DNA of 64,000 bases from JBDRRP01 sp964446485 (GTDB taxonomy: Bacteria; Desulfobacterota; Desulfobacteria; Desulfobacterales; JBDRRP01): NCBI GenBank assembly GCA_964446485.1, contig CAYUOU010000012.1:1-64000 (forward strand). Direction: 5' to 3'. Below the pieces are notes generated by a model. That model was not told the origin of the DNA. It saw only the letters and a list, made by a program, of their open reading frames with translations, and ran no database searches. Shown in pieces: positions 1 to 8,108 of this stretch; the first letter of the stretch is position 1, and the number at the start of each line of letters is the position of its first letter. A program made the translations under genes and the position numbers.

Positions 1-18
1 CGTCCGATGCGGGTTGGC

Positions 19-47
19 GGCACCGGCCGGGCACACCGGCCGGTGCC
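19..47 (-). terminator. GC-rich hairpin downstream of the NMT1-type gene
   Basis: There is a perfect 12-bp inverted repeat (GGCACCGGCCGG / CCGGCCGGTGCC) with a 5-base loop, about 28 bases past the stop of the minus-strand gene ending at 75. No T-tract follows on the minus strand, so it could be a 3' stability hairpin or a factor-assisted terminator rather than a classical intrinsic terminator. Confidence 0.4.
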
Positions 48-74
48 GCGCGGTTCTTGCCCTGAGCGTATCGC

Positions 75-1049
75 CTACCTGGAAAAACTGGTGTCGACCC
101 AGTCGGCGGCCTTGAAGTGGTCTTTGAGGTATTTATTGCCATGGAGAAAATCGATGTCGGCCTGCATGACGTCGATGTGCTCTTTTTCGATGGCCGATGC
201 ATATTGATAGCGCGCCAGAGAGGCTTTCAGCACCTCGAGGGGCAGTTTGCCTTCGGTTTCCTTAAAGACGATCTGAGCCGCTTCGTCGGGGTGTTCGGTC
301 ATGAACCTGTGAAGGTCCTGGTCTCCCTTGACGAAGGCCCTCACGACGCCGGGATTCTTTTTGGCAAAACTCTCGCTCACGACAATGGGCCAGATGGCGT
401 TCACGTAAGGCTCATACTGCCGGAAGTTGCCCGGCGGCAGCAGGTCGCCCACCCCCCTGAAGGTCGCCATATCGATGTAAGGCGGCCAGTAGAAGAAACC
501 GTCTAGTTTGCCGGCCTCCAGATTGCCGATGGCTACTTCGGGCGCCTGGTTGACGATATTGAACTTTATGTTTTCCTGTTTTTGTGCGACCTCGAGAAGC
601 CGGTGATGGGAGGAGCCGATCCCGGTGGCGATGGTCTTCCCGGCCAGATCCCGGATGCTTTTAGCCGTGGAACCCTTGGGAACAATCATCGCGCCGTTAT
701 CGCCTTTGGTATAAACAGCACTGCCCACCCATTTGGTGTTCTTCATTTTCCCCTGGAGCATGACGGCGGGCATGTTTCCGAGATAGGCAAATTCCAGCTT
801 CCCGGCGATCCAGTTATTGATCAGATGAACACTGTAGAGCCCGAAAAACCACTCGACCTCCACATTCGGCATGTATTTCTGGTAAAATTTCTTTTCCTTC
901 ATGACCGACGTTTCCAGCATGCCGTAAGGACAGTACCCCACCACCAGTTTCATCTTCTTGTCGGTGATGACGTCGGAGGCCATGGCCGCCACCGATGACG
1001 ATACCAGGAAAAACCCCACCATGAACGCACAGATCATCCGTTTTCTCAT
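75..1049 (-). CDS. NMT1/SsuA-type ABC transporter substrate-binding protein
   Basis: Predicted periplasmic substrate-binding protein of the nitrate/sulfonate/taurine/thiamine-precursor (NMT1) type, 324 aa. The start at 1049 is chosen because GGGAGGGACAC lies directly upstream and the protein then opens with a classic signal peptide (MRKRM, a hydrophobic stretch, then AMASD). The next part, LVVGYCPYGMLETSVMKEKKF, and the later YLGNMPAVM and GSSHHRLLE segments fit the two-lobed NMT1 fold. No permease or ATPase gene is inside the window; they may lie beyond its left edge. It stands downstream of the corrinoid methyl-transfer cluster on the same strand, so import of a methylated or sulfur-containing substrate is possible. 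The ligand cannot be told from sequence. Confidence 0.8.
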   Translation of the reverse strand: MRKRMICAFMVGFFLVSSSVAAMASDVITDKKMKLVVGYCPYGMLETSVMKEKKFYQKYMPNVEVEWFFGLYSVHLINNWIAGKLEFAYLGNMPAVMLQGKMKNTKWVGSAVYTKGDNGAMIVPKGSTAKSIRDLAGKTIATGIGSSHHRLLEVAQKQENIKFNIVNQAPEVAIGNLEAGKLDGFFYWPPYIDMATFRGVGDLLPPGNFRQYEPYVNAIWPIVVSESFAKKNPGVVRAFVKGDQDLHRFMTEHPDEAAQIVFKETEGKLPLEVLKASLARYQYASAIEKEHIDVMQADIDFLHGNKYLKDHFKAADWVDTSFSR

Positions 1050-1335
1050 GTGTCCCTCCCTCTTAGATGGTTTGACGGTTCGCAACAGACGACGGTTCCG
1101 CCGAAAAACGGTGCACCAAGCCACGCGCGCGCGCCGAAATGGCCGTCAGCAATCGGGGGAAAATGACATCGCCGAATGCGCGTGCGTACCGCTGACGCGG
1201 AACCCAAAAATTTTTTCGGATCATGAATGGCCATTGCGCGTGTCGAGACCTCCTTTCCGGATTCCCCCGTGTTAAAACGCTCGATCATTGGTGCACCGGC
1301 AAGGTCGGCGCTACCGGCTCGCGGTGGATGGAACG

Positions 1336-1656
1336 CTATTTTTGGAACCAGTCCTTGTCGGTATATGTTCCCATCCAGTTTTCCTTGAACGTCTCGTAGG
1401 TCTTACCGTCAGCGGTCAACCGGTTATACGCTTCGAAGGTTTCCCACCCGTGCATGCCGTCGGGCCAGCGGGGCTCGTGTTCCACGAACCGCGGGATTGG
1501 ATAGCGCCACCCAGCCTTGTGCATGTGCTCGAAACCGGCCACCAGGGTCTCCAGGTAGGAGACCGGCACCACCATCCACATGTCGTCATCGCTGTCACCG
1601 GTAAACCGGTATTCCCCGAAGGTGGGCACCACATAGGTGGGCTTGCCGGTGTTCAT
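1336..1656 (-). pseudogene. C-terminal remnant of a DUF169-family protein
   Basis: A short reading frame whose middle (PTFGEYRFTGDSDDDMWMVVP) resembles the C-terminal part of DUF169 proteins, which carry a comparable G-x-R-x-(F/Y)-T followed by an acidic pair and VVP. Family members are usually over 200 aa; only about 107 residues remain here. The frame is open to 1788, but the part before about 1680 runs into the thioredoxin-like gene and looks unlike any domain. No good ribosome binding site precedes the ATG at 1656. I read it as a 5'-deleted gene fused behind the thioredoxin-like gene. A genuine short protein cannot be excluded. The assignment is from memory of the family pattern. Confidence 0.45.
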
Positions 1657-1708
1657 CGCCGGGGCCAGCCCCCAGCAGCAAAGGCCCCCACCCCTGCATC
1701 CTTGGGGG

Positions 1709-1957
1709 TTATGCGGTATGTGAAGAAAGGATTTCTTCACAGTCGTCGACAGTGATGAAATTGCCCTCGCTCTTGATATCTCCGTCAATCATCAGGGCGG
1801 GAAAGGCCTTGACGCCCCGGGCCTCGTGAACCTTCGGATCGTCAATGCTCTCCACGGGAATGTCAAGGCCCAGTTTAGCGAGGACTTTTTTCAGATTTTT
1901 CTCGGAAATCTGTGAGCGCGGGCATCCGGCGGTGAAAAACTCGATTTTGCTAATCAT
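1709..1957 (-). CDS. small thioredoxin-fold protein with a single N-terminal cysteine
   Basis: An 82-aa protein related to the thioredoxin_3/glutaredoxin-like mini-proteins. It has a beta strand (KIEFFTAGCPRS), a helix rich in Lys, and the conserved loop with cis-Pro (AFPALMIDG), then GNFITVDDCEEIL. The usual CxxC is reduced to one Cys (C12, followed by PRSQ), so a standard dithiol exchange is unlikely; a mixed-disulfide or binding role is possible. The start is supported by AGGAG upstream. A paralogue with the same layout lies at 5584-5832, so the methyltransferase cluster carries two copies. The gene lies just downstream of the pterin methyltransferase gene (10-base gap). Confidence 0.75.
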   Translation of the reverse strand: MISKIEFFTAGCPRSQISEKNLKKVLAKLGLDIPVESIDDPKVHEARGVKAFPALMIDGDIKSEGNFITVDDCEEILSSHTA

Positions 1958-1967
1958 GGTGGAACTC

Positions 1968-2861
1968 CTATCCCGTTTGACCGGCGGCCTGCGCCAGTTT
2001 CATTTTTTTTCGTTTCCGGAAGGCCCCGATCCAGTTGGCGCCGTATTCATCCCGCCCGAGGCACAGGTCCGCGGCCAGAACCGCCATGGACACCTGCTCC
2101 TTCAGCGGATTGGTAATCGGGCACGTCATGCCGCAGCCGATGGCCATGGCCAGAAAGCTCGCATTGATCGCTTCCCGGTCCGGCATGCCATAGGAGATGT
2201 TGCTGGCGCCCATGGTGATGTTGACCCCGAAGCGCTCGCTGATGGCCGCGATGGACTCCAGCCCGATCTTTCCGGCCTCCGGCTCCGCCCCCATGGTCAG
2301 CGCCAGTGGGTCGATGACGATGTCCGCCATCGGGATCCCCATATCCGTGGCGCGGGTGATGATCTTGTCGGCGATCTGGATCCGTTTTTCGACCGTTTTG
2401 GGGATACCGTCATCGTCGAGAGTGAGGCCGATCACCGCGGCGCCGTAGTGCTTGATCAGCGGCAGCACCGCTTTGAGACGCCCTTCCTCTCCGTTGACCG
2501 AGTTGACCAGGGCCTTTCCCTTGTAAAACGCGAGCGCGGCCTCGAGTGCCACGATATTGGCCGTGTCGATGCACAAGGGTACCGATGTCACTTCTTGGAT
2601 TTGACGGATGAGGTCGACCAGCAGTGCGGCCTCGTCTGCCTTGGGCACACCGGCGTTGACATCAAGAACCGCTGCGCCGGCAGCCACCTGGGCGGTGGCG
2701 TCCTCGCGGACCATGGTGAAATCGCCCTGGCTAAGCTGCTCCTGGAGCACTTTGCGGCCGGTGGGGTTGATGCGCTCCCCGATCATGACGGTCGGCAAGT
2801 TGCGGCTGATTTCCACTTCTTCGCTTTCCGACCGGATGACGGTGGTTAAATAGGTTGTCAT
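1968..2861 (-). CDS. methyltetrahydrofolate:corrinoid methyltransferase (pterin-binding, AcsE/MeTr-like)
   Basis: A 297-aa pterin-binding TIM-barrel protein of the AcsE/MtrH-like/MetH-domain group. Recognisable motifs are GERINPTGRK near residue 28, LDVNAGVP near 66, a NSVNGE segment near 120, DPLALTMG and GASNISYGMPDR near 220. These bind the pterin ring and the methyl group. It would transfer a methyl group between the corrinoid protein encoded upstream and tetrahydrofolate, feeding or draining the methyl branch of the Wood-Ljungdahl pathway. AAGGTG lies upstream of the ATG. It is cytoplasmic and its length is typical of stand-alone MeTr enzymes. The direction of methyl flow is inferred from the neighbouring UroD-type methyltransferases, which usually act as donors. 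Confidence 0.88.
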   Translation of the reverse strand: MTTYLTTVIRSESEEVEISRNLPTVMIGERINPTGRKVLQEQLSQGDFTMVREDATAQVAAGAAVLDVNAGVPKADEAALLVDLIRQIQEVTSVPLCIDTANIVALEAALAFYKGKALVNSVNGEEGRLKAVLPLIKHYGAAVIGLTLDDDGIPKTVEKRIQIADKIITRATDMGIPMADIVIDPLALTMGAEPEAGKIGLESIAAISERFGVNITMGASNISYGMPDREAINASFLAMAIGCGMTCPITNPLKEQVSMAVLAADLCLGRDEYGANWIGAFRKRKKMKLAQAAGQTG

Positions 2862-2987
2862 GGTGATTCACCTTTTCATTTGCTGTCGGTTCCGATAGGC
2901 CGCCGCCGGCCGCCCGGGAAGGTCATCCCAGGCGACCGGAGTGCGGCCGTGAAGGCCGAATATATCGCTATCCGGAGGATGATGATC

Positions 2988-3623
2988 TCAGGCCAGCAGC
3001 TTCTTGGCCAGAGTGACGGCCGCCGCCGCATCCGAAGCGGTGCCATCGGCGCCGATCGATTCGGCATATTCCTCGGTCACCGGAGCGCCGCCGACCATGA
3101 TCCGGACGCGGTCCCTGATGCCGGCTTCTTCCAGGGCCTTTATTACGTTTTCCATCTCGTCCAGCACCGGCGTGATCAGCGCCGACAGTCCCACGATGAC
3201 TTGACCGTCGACGGCTTTGGCGGCCTCGACGAACTTTTCCGTCGGGACGTTCACACCCAGGTCCTGGACGATAAAGCCGTTTCCTTTCAGAAGCATGGAA
3301 ACCAGGTTCTTGCCGATATCGTGGATATCCCCGAAAACTGATCCCATGATGACATTTCCGGCGGTTTCCCTCTTACCGCCGGCCAGCAGGGGCTCGACCA
3401 GTTCGAGGGCCCCGTTCATCGCCTTGGCCGAGCGCAATACCTCCGGGATGAAATACTCGCCCTCGGCCATCAGTTCACCCACTTCGAGCATGCCGGGGAT
3501 CATGTGATCGGTCAGCAGCGACTGGGGGTCGACCTTGTCGTCGAGCGCTTCCGTTACAATCGCCAGCACCTTTTTCGCGTTTCCATCGATGACCGCCTGT
3601 TTCAAGGGCGTCAAATCAGCCAT
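2988..3623 (-). CDS. corrinoid (B12-binding) methyl-carrier protein, MtaC/MtbC type
   Basis: A 211-aa two-domain corrinoid protein. Residues 1-85 form the helical cap (MIPGMLEVGELMAEGEYFIPEV-type helix). Residues 88-211 form the Rossmann-like B12-binding domain with the diagnostic D-x-H-x-x-G at residues 99-104; H101 is the expected lower axial ligand. A GLSALIT segment and MVGGAPVTEEYA follow, as in MtaC, MtbC and O-demethylase corrinoid proteins. It carries the methyl group between the UroD-like methyltransferase (3681-4784) and the pterin methyltransferase (1968-2861). AAGGAGAAGCGATC precedes the start. No reductive activator (RamA-like) gene is seen nearby, so reactivation of Co(II) must rely on a gene elsewhere. 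Confidence 0.92.
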   Translation of the reverse strand: MADLTPLKQAVIDGNAKKVLAIVTEALDDKVDPQSLLTDHMIPGMLEVGELMAEGEYFIPEVLRSAKAMNGALELVEPLLAGGKRETAGNVIMGSVFGDIHDIGKNLVSMLLKGNGFIVQDLGVNVPTEKFVEAAKAVDGQVIVGLSALITPVLDEMENVIKALEEAGIRDRVRIMVGGAPVTEEYAESIGADGTASDAAAAVTLAKKLLA

Positions 3624-3680
3624 GATCGCTTCTCCTTATGTAGTCTTTCTGGGGGGGTATACCGTTCAATGCCCGGGGCG

Positions 3681-4784
3681 CTACTGTTTCAGCGGATACG
3701 TGCCATATTCATGGGTGGCATCCACCCACGCCTTGAAATGTTCGTTGGGCGTGGCCGGCAGCACCTGGCAGCTTGGCGCCATCATGATGCCCAGCCCGTC
3801 GCCGATACTTTCGATCTGCCCCTTGACCTCCGCTTTGATCTTGTCGACAGGGCCTTTGACGATGCCGGCGCCATCGGTGATGATGCAGGCGCTGACCCCG
3901 AGTTCGTCCACGACCTTCTCCTTGATCCAGTCGGGCGGGTTGTTCGTTTCATCGAAATGAAAACCTTCCACCCCCGCTTCTTTGACGAGTTTGGTCAGGT
4001 AGGCATAGGCCTTGGGATTGGTCATGTTGCCGTGAACGTGCAGCCAGGTCGCCTGGTTGTGGCGTTTACGGACTTCTTCAACCACCCTCTTGATCTGGGG
4101 CAGATTGAACTGCTCGGCCATCTTGGGGCTGCACATCAGGGTGCCGAGGGTCTCCGCGGTAAAACAGATGCTGTTGCAGCCGGCCTCATACTGGGCGCTG
4201 ATCCACTCGATGGCCCAATCGGTGGCCACGGTGCACATGTCTTCGACCCACTCGGGGTCCTCGAACATGTCTTCAAGGAACGCCGCGTTGGGCCGGAACA
4301 GGAACATGGCTGCGGTGGTGCCGCAGTAATACATCGGTACCAGCGGCATCTGGTCTCCCACTGCGGCGGATACGTTTTTGATTACCTCAAGGCAGCCTTT
4401 CATCCGCGGATCGGTATTTCGAACATCGTAATCCGCCATCATTTCTTTGATTCGCGGCCAGTCTTCCTTGGTCATCACCGGTTGGTGGTCGGTCGTGCCG
4501 ACGGCAACACCGAATTTGTCGGGAATGGCGATGACGCCGCCCATCGGCGGGACCCCGAACCCATAGTCGACATAGGTGGGGATGGCCACGTCGTAGCCAA
4601 CGGCGTCGATGTTGGCCAGCACCGCCTTGGTGATCTTTTCCGAATCATACCAGTCCTGCCCGGTCACCTCAGGCATGCTGTAGCCATAGCTGTAAAGCAT
4701 CTGGGACATGACCCGAGGCCACACCGGCATGTGGTCGGGCGCCCGTTTCTCCCGCACTGCTTGAAACCGCTCCTTTTTGTTCAT
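3681..4784 (-). CDS. UroD/MtaA-family cobamide methyltransferase, copy 1
   Basis: A 367-aa protein of the uroporphyrinogen decarboxylase superfamily in its methyltransferase branch. The context (corrinoid protein and pterin methyltransferase downstream, preceded by AAAGGAGGG) supports methyl transfer, not haem synthesis. The canonical MtaA/MtbA zinc pattern is H-x-C...C. Here the first part reads H249-V-H251-G, and a downstream cysteine, C339, is kept in PSCQVLPATPNEHF. So the first Cys ligand is replaced by His. This suggests either altered zinc binding or a different substrate class, such as methoxylated compounds or other methyl donors. It probably transfers a methyl group to or from the corrinoid protein. 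The donor substrate is unknown. Confidence 0.82.
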   Translation of the reverse strand: MNKKERFQAVREKRAPDHMPVWPRVMSQMLYSYGYSMPEVTGQDWYDSEKITKAVLANIDAVGYDVAIPTYVDYGFGVPPMGGVIAIPDKFGVAVGTTDHQPVMTKEDWPRIKEMMADYDVRNTDPRMKGCLEVIKNVSAAVGDQMPLVPMYYCGTTAAMFLFRPNAAFLEDMFEDPEWVEDMCTVATDWAIEWISAQYEAGCNSICFTAETLGTLMCSPKMAEQFNLPQIKRVVEEVRKRHNQATWLHVHGNMTNPKAYAYLTKLVKEAGVEGFHFDETNNPPDWIKEKVVDELGVSACIITDGAGIVKGPVDKIKAEVKGQIESIGDGLGIMMAPSCQVLPATPNEHFKAWVDATHEYGTYPLKQ

Positions 4785-4817
4785 TCGACCCTCCTTTGTT
4801 GGTTCTTTCCTGGATGC

Positions 4818-5501
4818 CTATCCCGCCGAAACGGAGATCGCAGCCCCTTTCCCGGCGATAAAATCCCGGATGATGTGTTTCATGCAGTCAACGCATTTGG
4901 CCATCCATTCTCCGCTTTCGATCTGCTCCTGGATCGACTCGTCGTAGAGTTCGTAGCTGAACGGATCGAAACCTAAAATATCCACACAGTCCCGGCAGTT
5001 GAAGGCCCGGTGAAAGCCGCCGGTCAACCGGTCGGCGCGCTGCCGGTATTCGCTGCGCATCTCCTCGGTTACCAGCGATTTGTCGAGGTAGTCGTCCGCT
5101 GCGAAGGGATCGAATCCATCGAGAAGGTCGTGACGACCGTCCGCGGTCTCGTTGAGGATGGCATTGATCAGTGCATTCACCCGTTCGATCGGTTCAGGGC
5201 GCTCGGGGTTGACCCGGCCGAGCGCTTGAAGCCGTGCAGAGATGACATCGAGATAAATGGCAACGGCGCCCGCGGCGAGGACCTTGCAGAGGAACTGCTC
5301 CGTGTCGTCCGGCTTATCCGAATACAGATCGGTGAAATCCCAGATTTCCTTCGGAAGGAGCGAGAGCCCCTGCAGTGCCAGGAACACGGACTTGTCACAG
5401 TTGTTGCCCCGGTTGTAAATCCGGGCGACATCTTCGCAGGCCTCGTCGACGGCCTCGGGCGTAGCCTCGATCTTGGCGTCTTTTTGTTCCACTGAGTGCA
5501 T
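4818..5501 (-). CDS. cysteine-rich protein, C_GCAxxG_C_C-like
   Basis: A 227-aa protein with a GNNCDKSVFLAL segment near residue 32 that resembles the start of the C_GCAxxG_C_C family, a second Cys in the middle (FLCKVL), FNCRDCVDIL near 168 and AKCVDCMKHII near the C-terminus. The GCAxxG core of that family is not visible, so the assignment is loose. The paired CxxC motifs suggest metal or redox-disulfide binding in the cytoplasm. It is encoded between the two UroD-like methyltransferase genes, with GAGG upstream of its ATG. A role in corrinoid handling or reduction is possible but only inferred from location. Confidence 0.55.
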   Translation of the reverse strand: MHSVEQKDAKIEATPEAVDEACEDVARIYNRGNNCDKSVFLALQGLSLLPKEIWDFTDLYSDKPDDTEQFLCKVLAAGAVAIYLDVISARLQALGRVNPERPEPIERVNALINAILNETADGRHDLLDGFDPFAADDYLDKSLVTEEMRSEYRQRADRLTGGFHRAFNCRDCVDILGFDPFSYELYDESIQEQIESGEWMAKCVDCMKHIIRDFIAGKGAAISVSAG

Positions 5502-5583
5502 AAAAACCTCGTCTGGCCGCCCGGAAGATGTTTGCTTTCCCGCGAAAGCGTGTCCTCCGGCGGGGGTTCGAGATGGGTCGGTA

Positions 5584-5832
5584 TCAGTTCAGATACTCGG
5601 ACAGGATTTCCTCGAAATCATCGACCGTGGTGAAATCACCGTCGACCCGGAGATCACCGTTGATTTTGACCGAGGGAAAGGCCGTGATGTCTTCTGCCTT
5701 GGCATCGGCGGGATCGGCCGTTGCTTCGACCTCGATGTCGATCTCCATTCTCGCAACGGCTTTTCGAAGATTTTTCTCGACGACGATGGATCGGGAGCAA
5801 CCGCGTGTAAATACCTGTATTCTTTCAAGCAT
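5584..5832 (-). CDS. small thioredoxin-fold protein with a single N-terminal cysteine, paralogue
   Basis: An 82-aa protein with the same length and layout as the one at 1709-1957. It begins with a strand followed by TRGCSRS, has the cis-Pro loop AFPSVKINGDL, and ends with DGDFTTVDDFEEIL. Again only one Cys stands at the position of the thioredoxin CxxC (C12). AGGAGAAACTA precedes the ATG. Duplication within one cluster, with the single cysteine retained in both, suggests a conserved non-dithiol role such as a partner of the methyltransferases or of the Cys-rich protein. Function is not known. Confidence 0.75.
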   Translation of the reverse strand: MLERIQVFTRGCSRSIVVEKNLRKAVARMEIDIEVEATADPADAKAEDITAFPSVKINGDLRVDGDFTTVDDFEEILSEYLN

Positions 5833-6039
5833 TAGTTTCTCCTGGCTCGGTGGATGTCATTTATGGCGCACGTCTTCACAGCTGCGCTCATACCTGCGGG
5901 TTTGCGGCCGCGGGCAGACATGGGGGCGGGCTGCCGGCCCCCCCCCTTGCGTACCGTTCTTGCCGGTGAATCGGGCTGTGAGGGAGGGTTTGGGTGGTGG
6001 TCCACCAGCCGGACGCAAGGGGGGGAGCGGCGCACGCCT

Positions 6040-7158
6040 TCAAAGCGCTTTCGGTTGAAAGGGGTATTGGCCATATTCGTGAGCCATTTTCACCCATTCT
6101 CTGAAATTTTCATTGGAGGTCGACGGCAGCACCTGCCCGGTCGGGACAAAGATGACACCGCCGCCGGGTGCTCCGATATCGAGGACCCGCTTGCATTCTT
6201 CCCGGATCACCTCCACGGGGCCTTTATCCAGGAACCCGCCGCGGAAGGGGAGCCCGCCGGCAACACCCATCTTGTCGTTGACCATTTCCTTGACCCACTC
6301 GGGGCCATGGGACTTGTCAAGGTGCAGGCCGACCAGGTTGGCATCCTTTGTGAGCTTCTCGATCCAGGCCTGGGTCTTGGGTCGGGTCAGATTGCCGTGG
6401 GTGTGATAAAAAGTGCGCTGGCCGAATTCTTTTTCAACCATCTTGCTCATTTCGACCACATAGGGGGAAACGAACCGCTCGGCCATGGCGGGAGACATCA
6501 GCTCCACCCCCCAGAAGTCACAGAGATAGAGCCAGCTCTGCGTCCCGGGAGCTGCGGCCTCGTACTGGGCACGGATCCAGTCCATGGCGAAATCCGAGGC
6601 GCAGCGGCACATGTCGTCCACCCATTCGGGGTCCTCGGTGAGGACTTCACTAAGGCTCGACACATCCATGAACAGAAGGTTGGCGGCGGCGATGCCCGTG
6701 TAATAAAAGGGGGTGACCGGAGTGTGGCGGCCGATGGCCCCGGAGACGTACTCGATGGACTTGAGCGCTCCTTTCATGCGCGGGTCCTTCAGCGGATCCA
6801 GCGGCATCTTCTTTTTGACCTGATACCAGTCATCCTTTTTTTGCACAGGGTGCTTGACGCACTGAACGCTCATGCCGTGTTTTTCGGGAATATCCAGTAC
6901 GCCGCCGAGCAGCGGCACGCCGAAGCCCATATCGTAGTAGGCCCCGTAGGCCACGTCGTAGTCGATATTTTCCACGCACCATAAGGAGGCCAGTGCCGCC
7001 TTTTCCGAATCGTACCAATCCTGCCCGGTGATGTCGCTGAGCTTCCAGCCCATGCCGTACACCATCTGGGCCTGGTTTCTGGGAAACACCGGAACGCAGT
7101 CCGGTTCCTTGAGATCGAATACCCGCTGAACTCTCTCTTTTTTTGTCAGTTTCTCCAT
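6040..7158 (-). CDS. UroD/MtaA-family cobamide methyltransferase, copy 2 lacking the C-terminal cysteine
   Basis: A 372-aa paralogue of the protein at 3681-4784, colinear over its whole length (shared TGQDWYDSEK near residue 44, GFGVPLLGG, DPRMKG, H-x-H-G-N and a closing W-x-x-x-A-H-E-Y-G-x-Y-P). It has H252-T-H254 at the metal site, but the C-terminal cysteine seen in copy 1 is replaced: PTGQVLPSTSNENF here against PSCQVLPATPNEHF there. It is therefore unlikely to hold zinc in the same way. It may use another donor, or be a regulatory or half-active partner. AAGGAGAACATC precedes the start. It is the first gene of the methyl-transfer cluster, with a 207-base spacer to the next gene. Confidence 0.8.
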   Translation of the reverse strand: MEKLTKKERVQRVFDLKEPDCVPVFPRNQAQMVYGMGWKLSDITGQDWYDSEKAALASLWCVENIDYDVAYGAYYDMGFGVPLLGGVLDIPEKHGMSVQCVKHPVQKKDDWYQVKKKMPLDPLKDPRMKGALKSIEYVSGAIGRHTPVTPFYYTGIAAANLLFMDVSSLSEVLTEDPEWVDDMCRCASDFAMDWIRAQYEAAAPGTQSWLYLCDFWGVELMSPAMAERFVSPYVVEMSKMVEKEFGQRTFYHTHGNLTRPKTQAWIEKLTKDANLVGLHLDKSHGPEWVKEMVNDKMGVAGGLPFRGGFLDKGPVEVIREECKRVLDIGAPGGGVIFVPTGQVLPSTSNENFREWVKMAHEYGQYPFQPKAL

Positions 7159-7306
7159 GATGTTCTCCTTCTTGGGTGATCAGTGCCAAGTAGAAAAACT
7201 TGGCGGTATACAAAGTGGTGGGATTATCATCGGCACCTCATCCTGGAAACGACAAAAACCCCTGAAATAATAAATATTATGAAAGTGATACCTGTCTATT
7301 TCAAAC

Positions 7307-8053
7307 TTAAAACAAACCCCAAATAAGCTTGCCGGCGACCAATATGAGAACGACTCCATACAGTTGTTTAATCCATTTAGGCTTCGCTTTAGAGGACATG
7401 AATACCGCACCCAATTGTGAAGCGATGATGACCGCTATGACTACTGATATAGTTAATGTCCAATCAAATTTGCCCTCGGCCGCATGCCCTAAATAGCCGG
7501 TAAATGATGAAAAGGTAACAACGAAAGCAGTTGTGGCTGCCGCCACTTTAGTCTTGTATCCCATCCACATTAAAATGGGAGCGATGATAAAACCGCCACC
7601 GATACCGAGCAATCCACCCGCGAATCCGGCAAATGCCCCGACGCCAGCACCGATAATGGACCTTTTCGCTAATGGCATCAATTCTTCCGGTTCAGGTTGT
7701 TGGGATGCCCAAAGCGTTCTGGCCGCAGCGATTGCTACCGCAATTGCAAATAACAGTATCAATGGCCTTTCTGGGATGTATCTGGAAGTGAGCGCTCCGA
7801 TTGGTGCAAAAATGAAAGCGGCACTTGCCATTGCAAGTCCGCCTTTCCAATCAACTAATTTTTTTAACGAATATGGGATTAAAGCGATAAGCGTATTTAA
7901 CCCATTGAGTAATAGACCTAGCGGTATTGCGACTTCTTTTACCGAAAATCCCGCCCATTTAAAAATCGGGACATAAATCATTCCACCGCCCAAACCTAAT
8001 ATTGCAAAAACGAAAGAAACTATAAATATCGCCGATACGATGAAATAGAGCAT
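7307..8053 (-). CDS. TauE/SafE-family sulfite/organosulfonate exporter-like permease
   Basis: A 248-aa integral membrane protein with about eight hydrophobic segments and the family's two glycine-rich repeats: LGLGGGMIYVP near residue 19 and GLLGIGGGFIIAP near 147. Members move sulfite, sulfoacetate or other anions across the inner membrane. The gene sits in a visibly AT-richer stretch than both flanks and is followed upstream on the same strand by a rhodanese gene, a frequent pairing in sulfur metabolism. SD is weak (GGAA). It differs from the larger TauE/SafE protein at 12983-14152, so it is not a recent duplicate. The transported anion is not determined. Confidence 0.85.
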   Translation of the reverse strand: MLYFIVSAIFIVSFVFAILGLGGGMIYVPIFKWAGFSVKEVAIPLGLLLNGLNTLIALIPYSLKKLVDWKGGLAMASAAFIFAPIGALTSRYIPERPLILLFAIAVAIAAARTLWASQQPEPEELMPLAKRSIIGAGVGAFAGFAGGLLGIGGGFIIAPILMWMGYKTKVAAATTAFVVTFSSFTGYLGHAAEGKFDWTLTISVVIAVIIASQLGAVFMSSKAKPKWIKQLYGVVLILVAGKLIWGLF

Positions 8054-8108
8054 GTTGCTATTCCGTTTCTATCTAATGGCCCGAATATGCGCGAAAATTG
8101 GATACAAA

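Noticed and set aside
1046..1288. 80-aa frame upstream of the NMT1-type gene
   Set aside because: No ribosome binding site, no domain, and it overlaps the start of the real gene.
3504..4976. 490-aa open frame on the plus strand
   Set aside because: It runs antisense to the UroD-like gene, has no ribosome binding site, and its His/Asp/Arg-rich sequence has no domain pattern; it is a GC-driven shadow.
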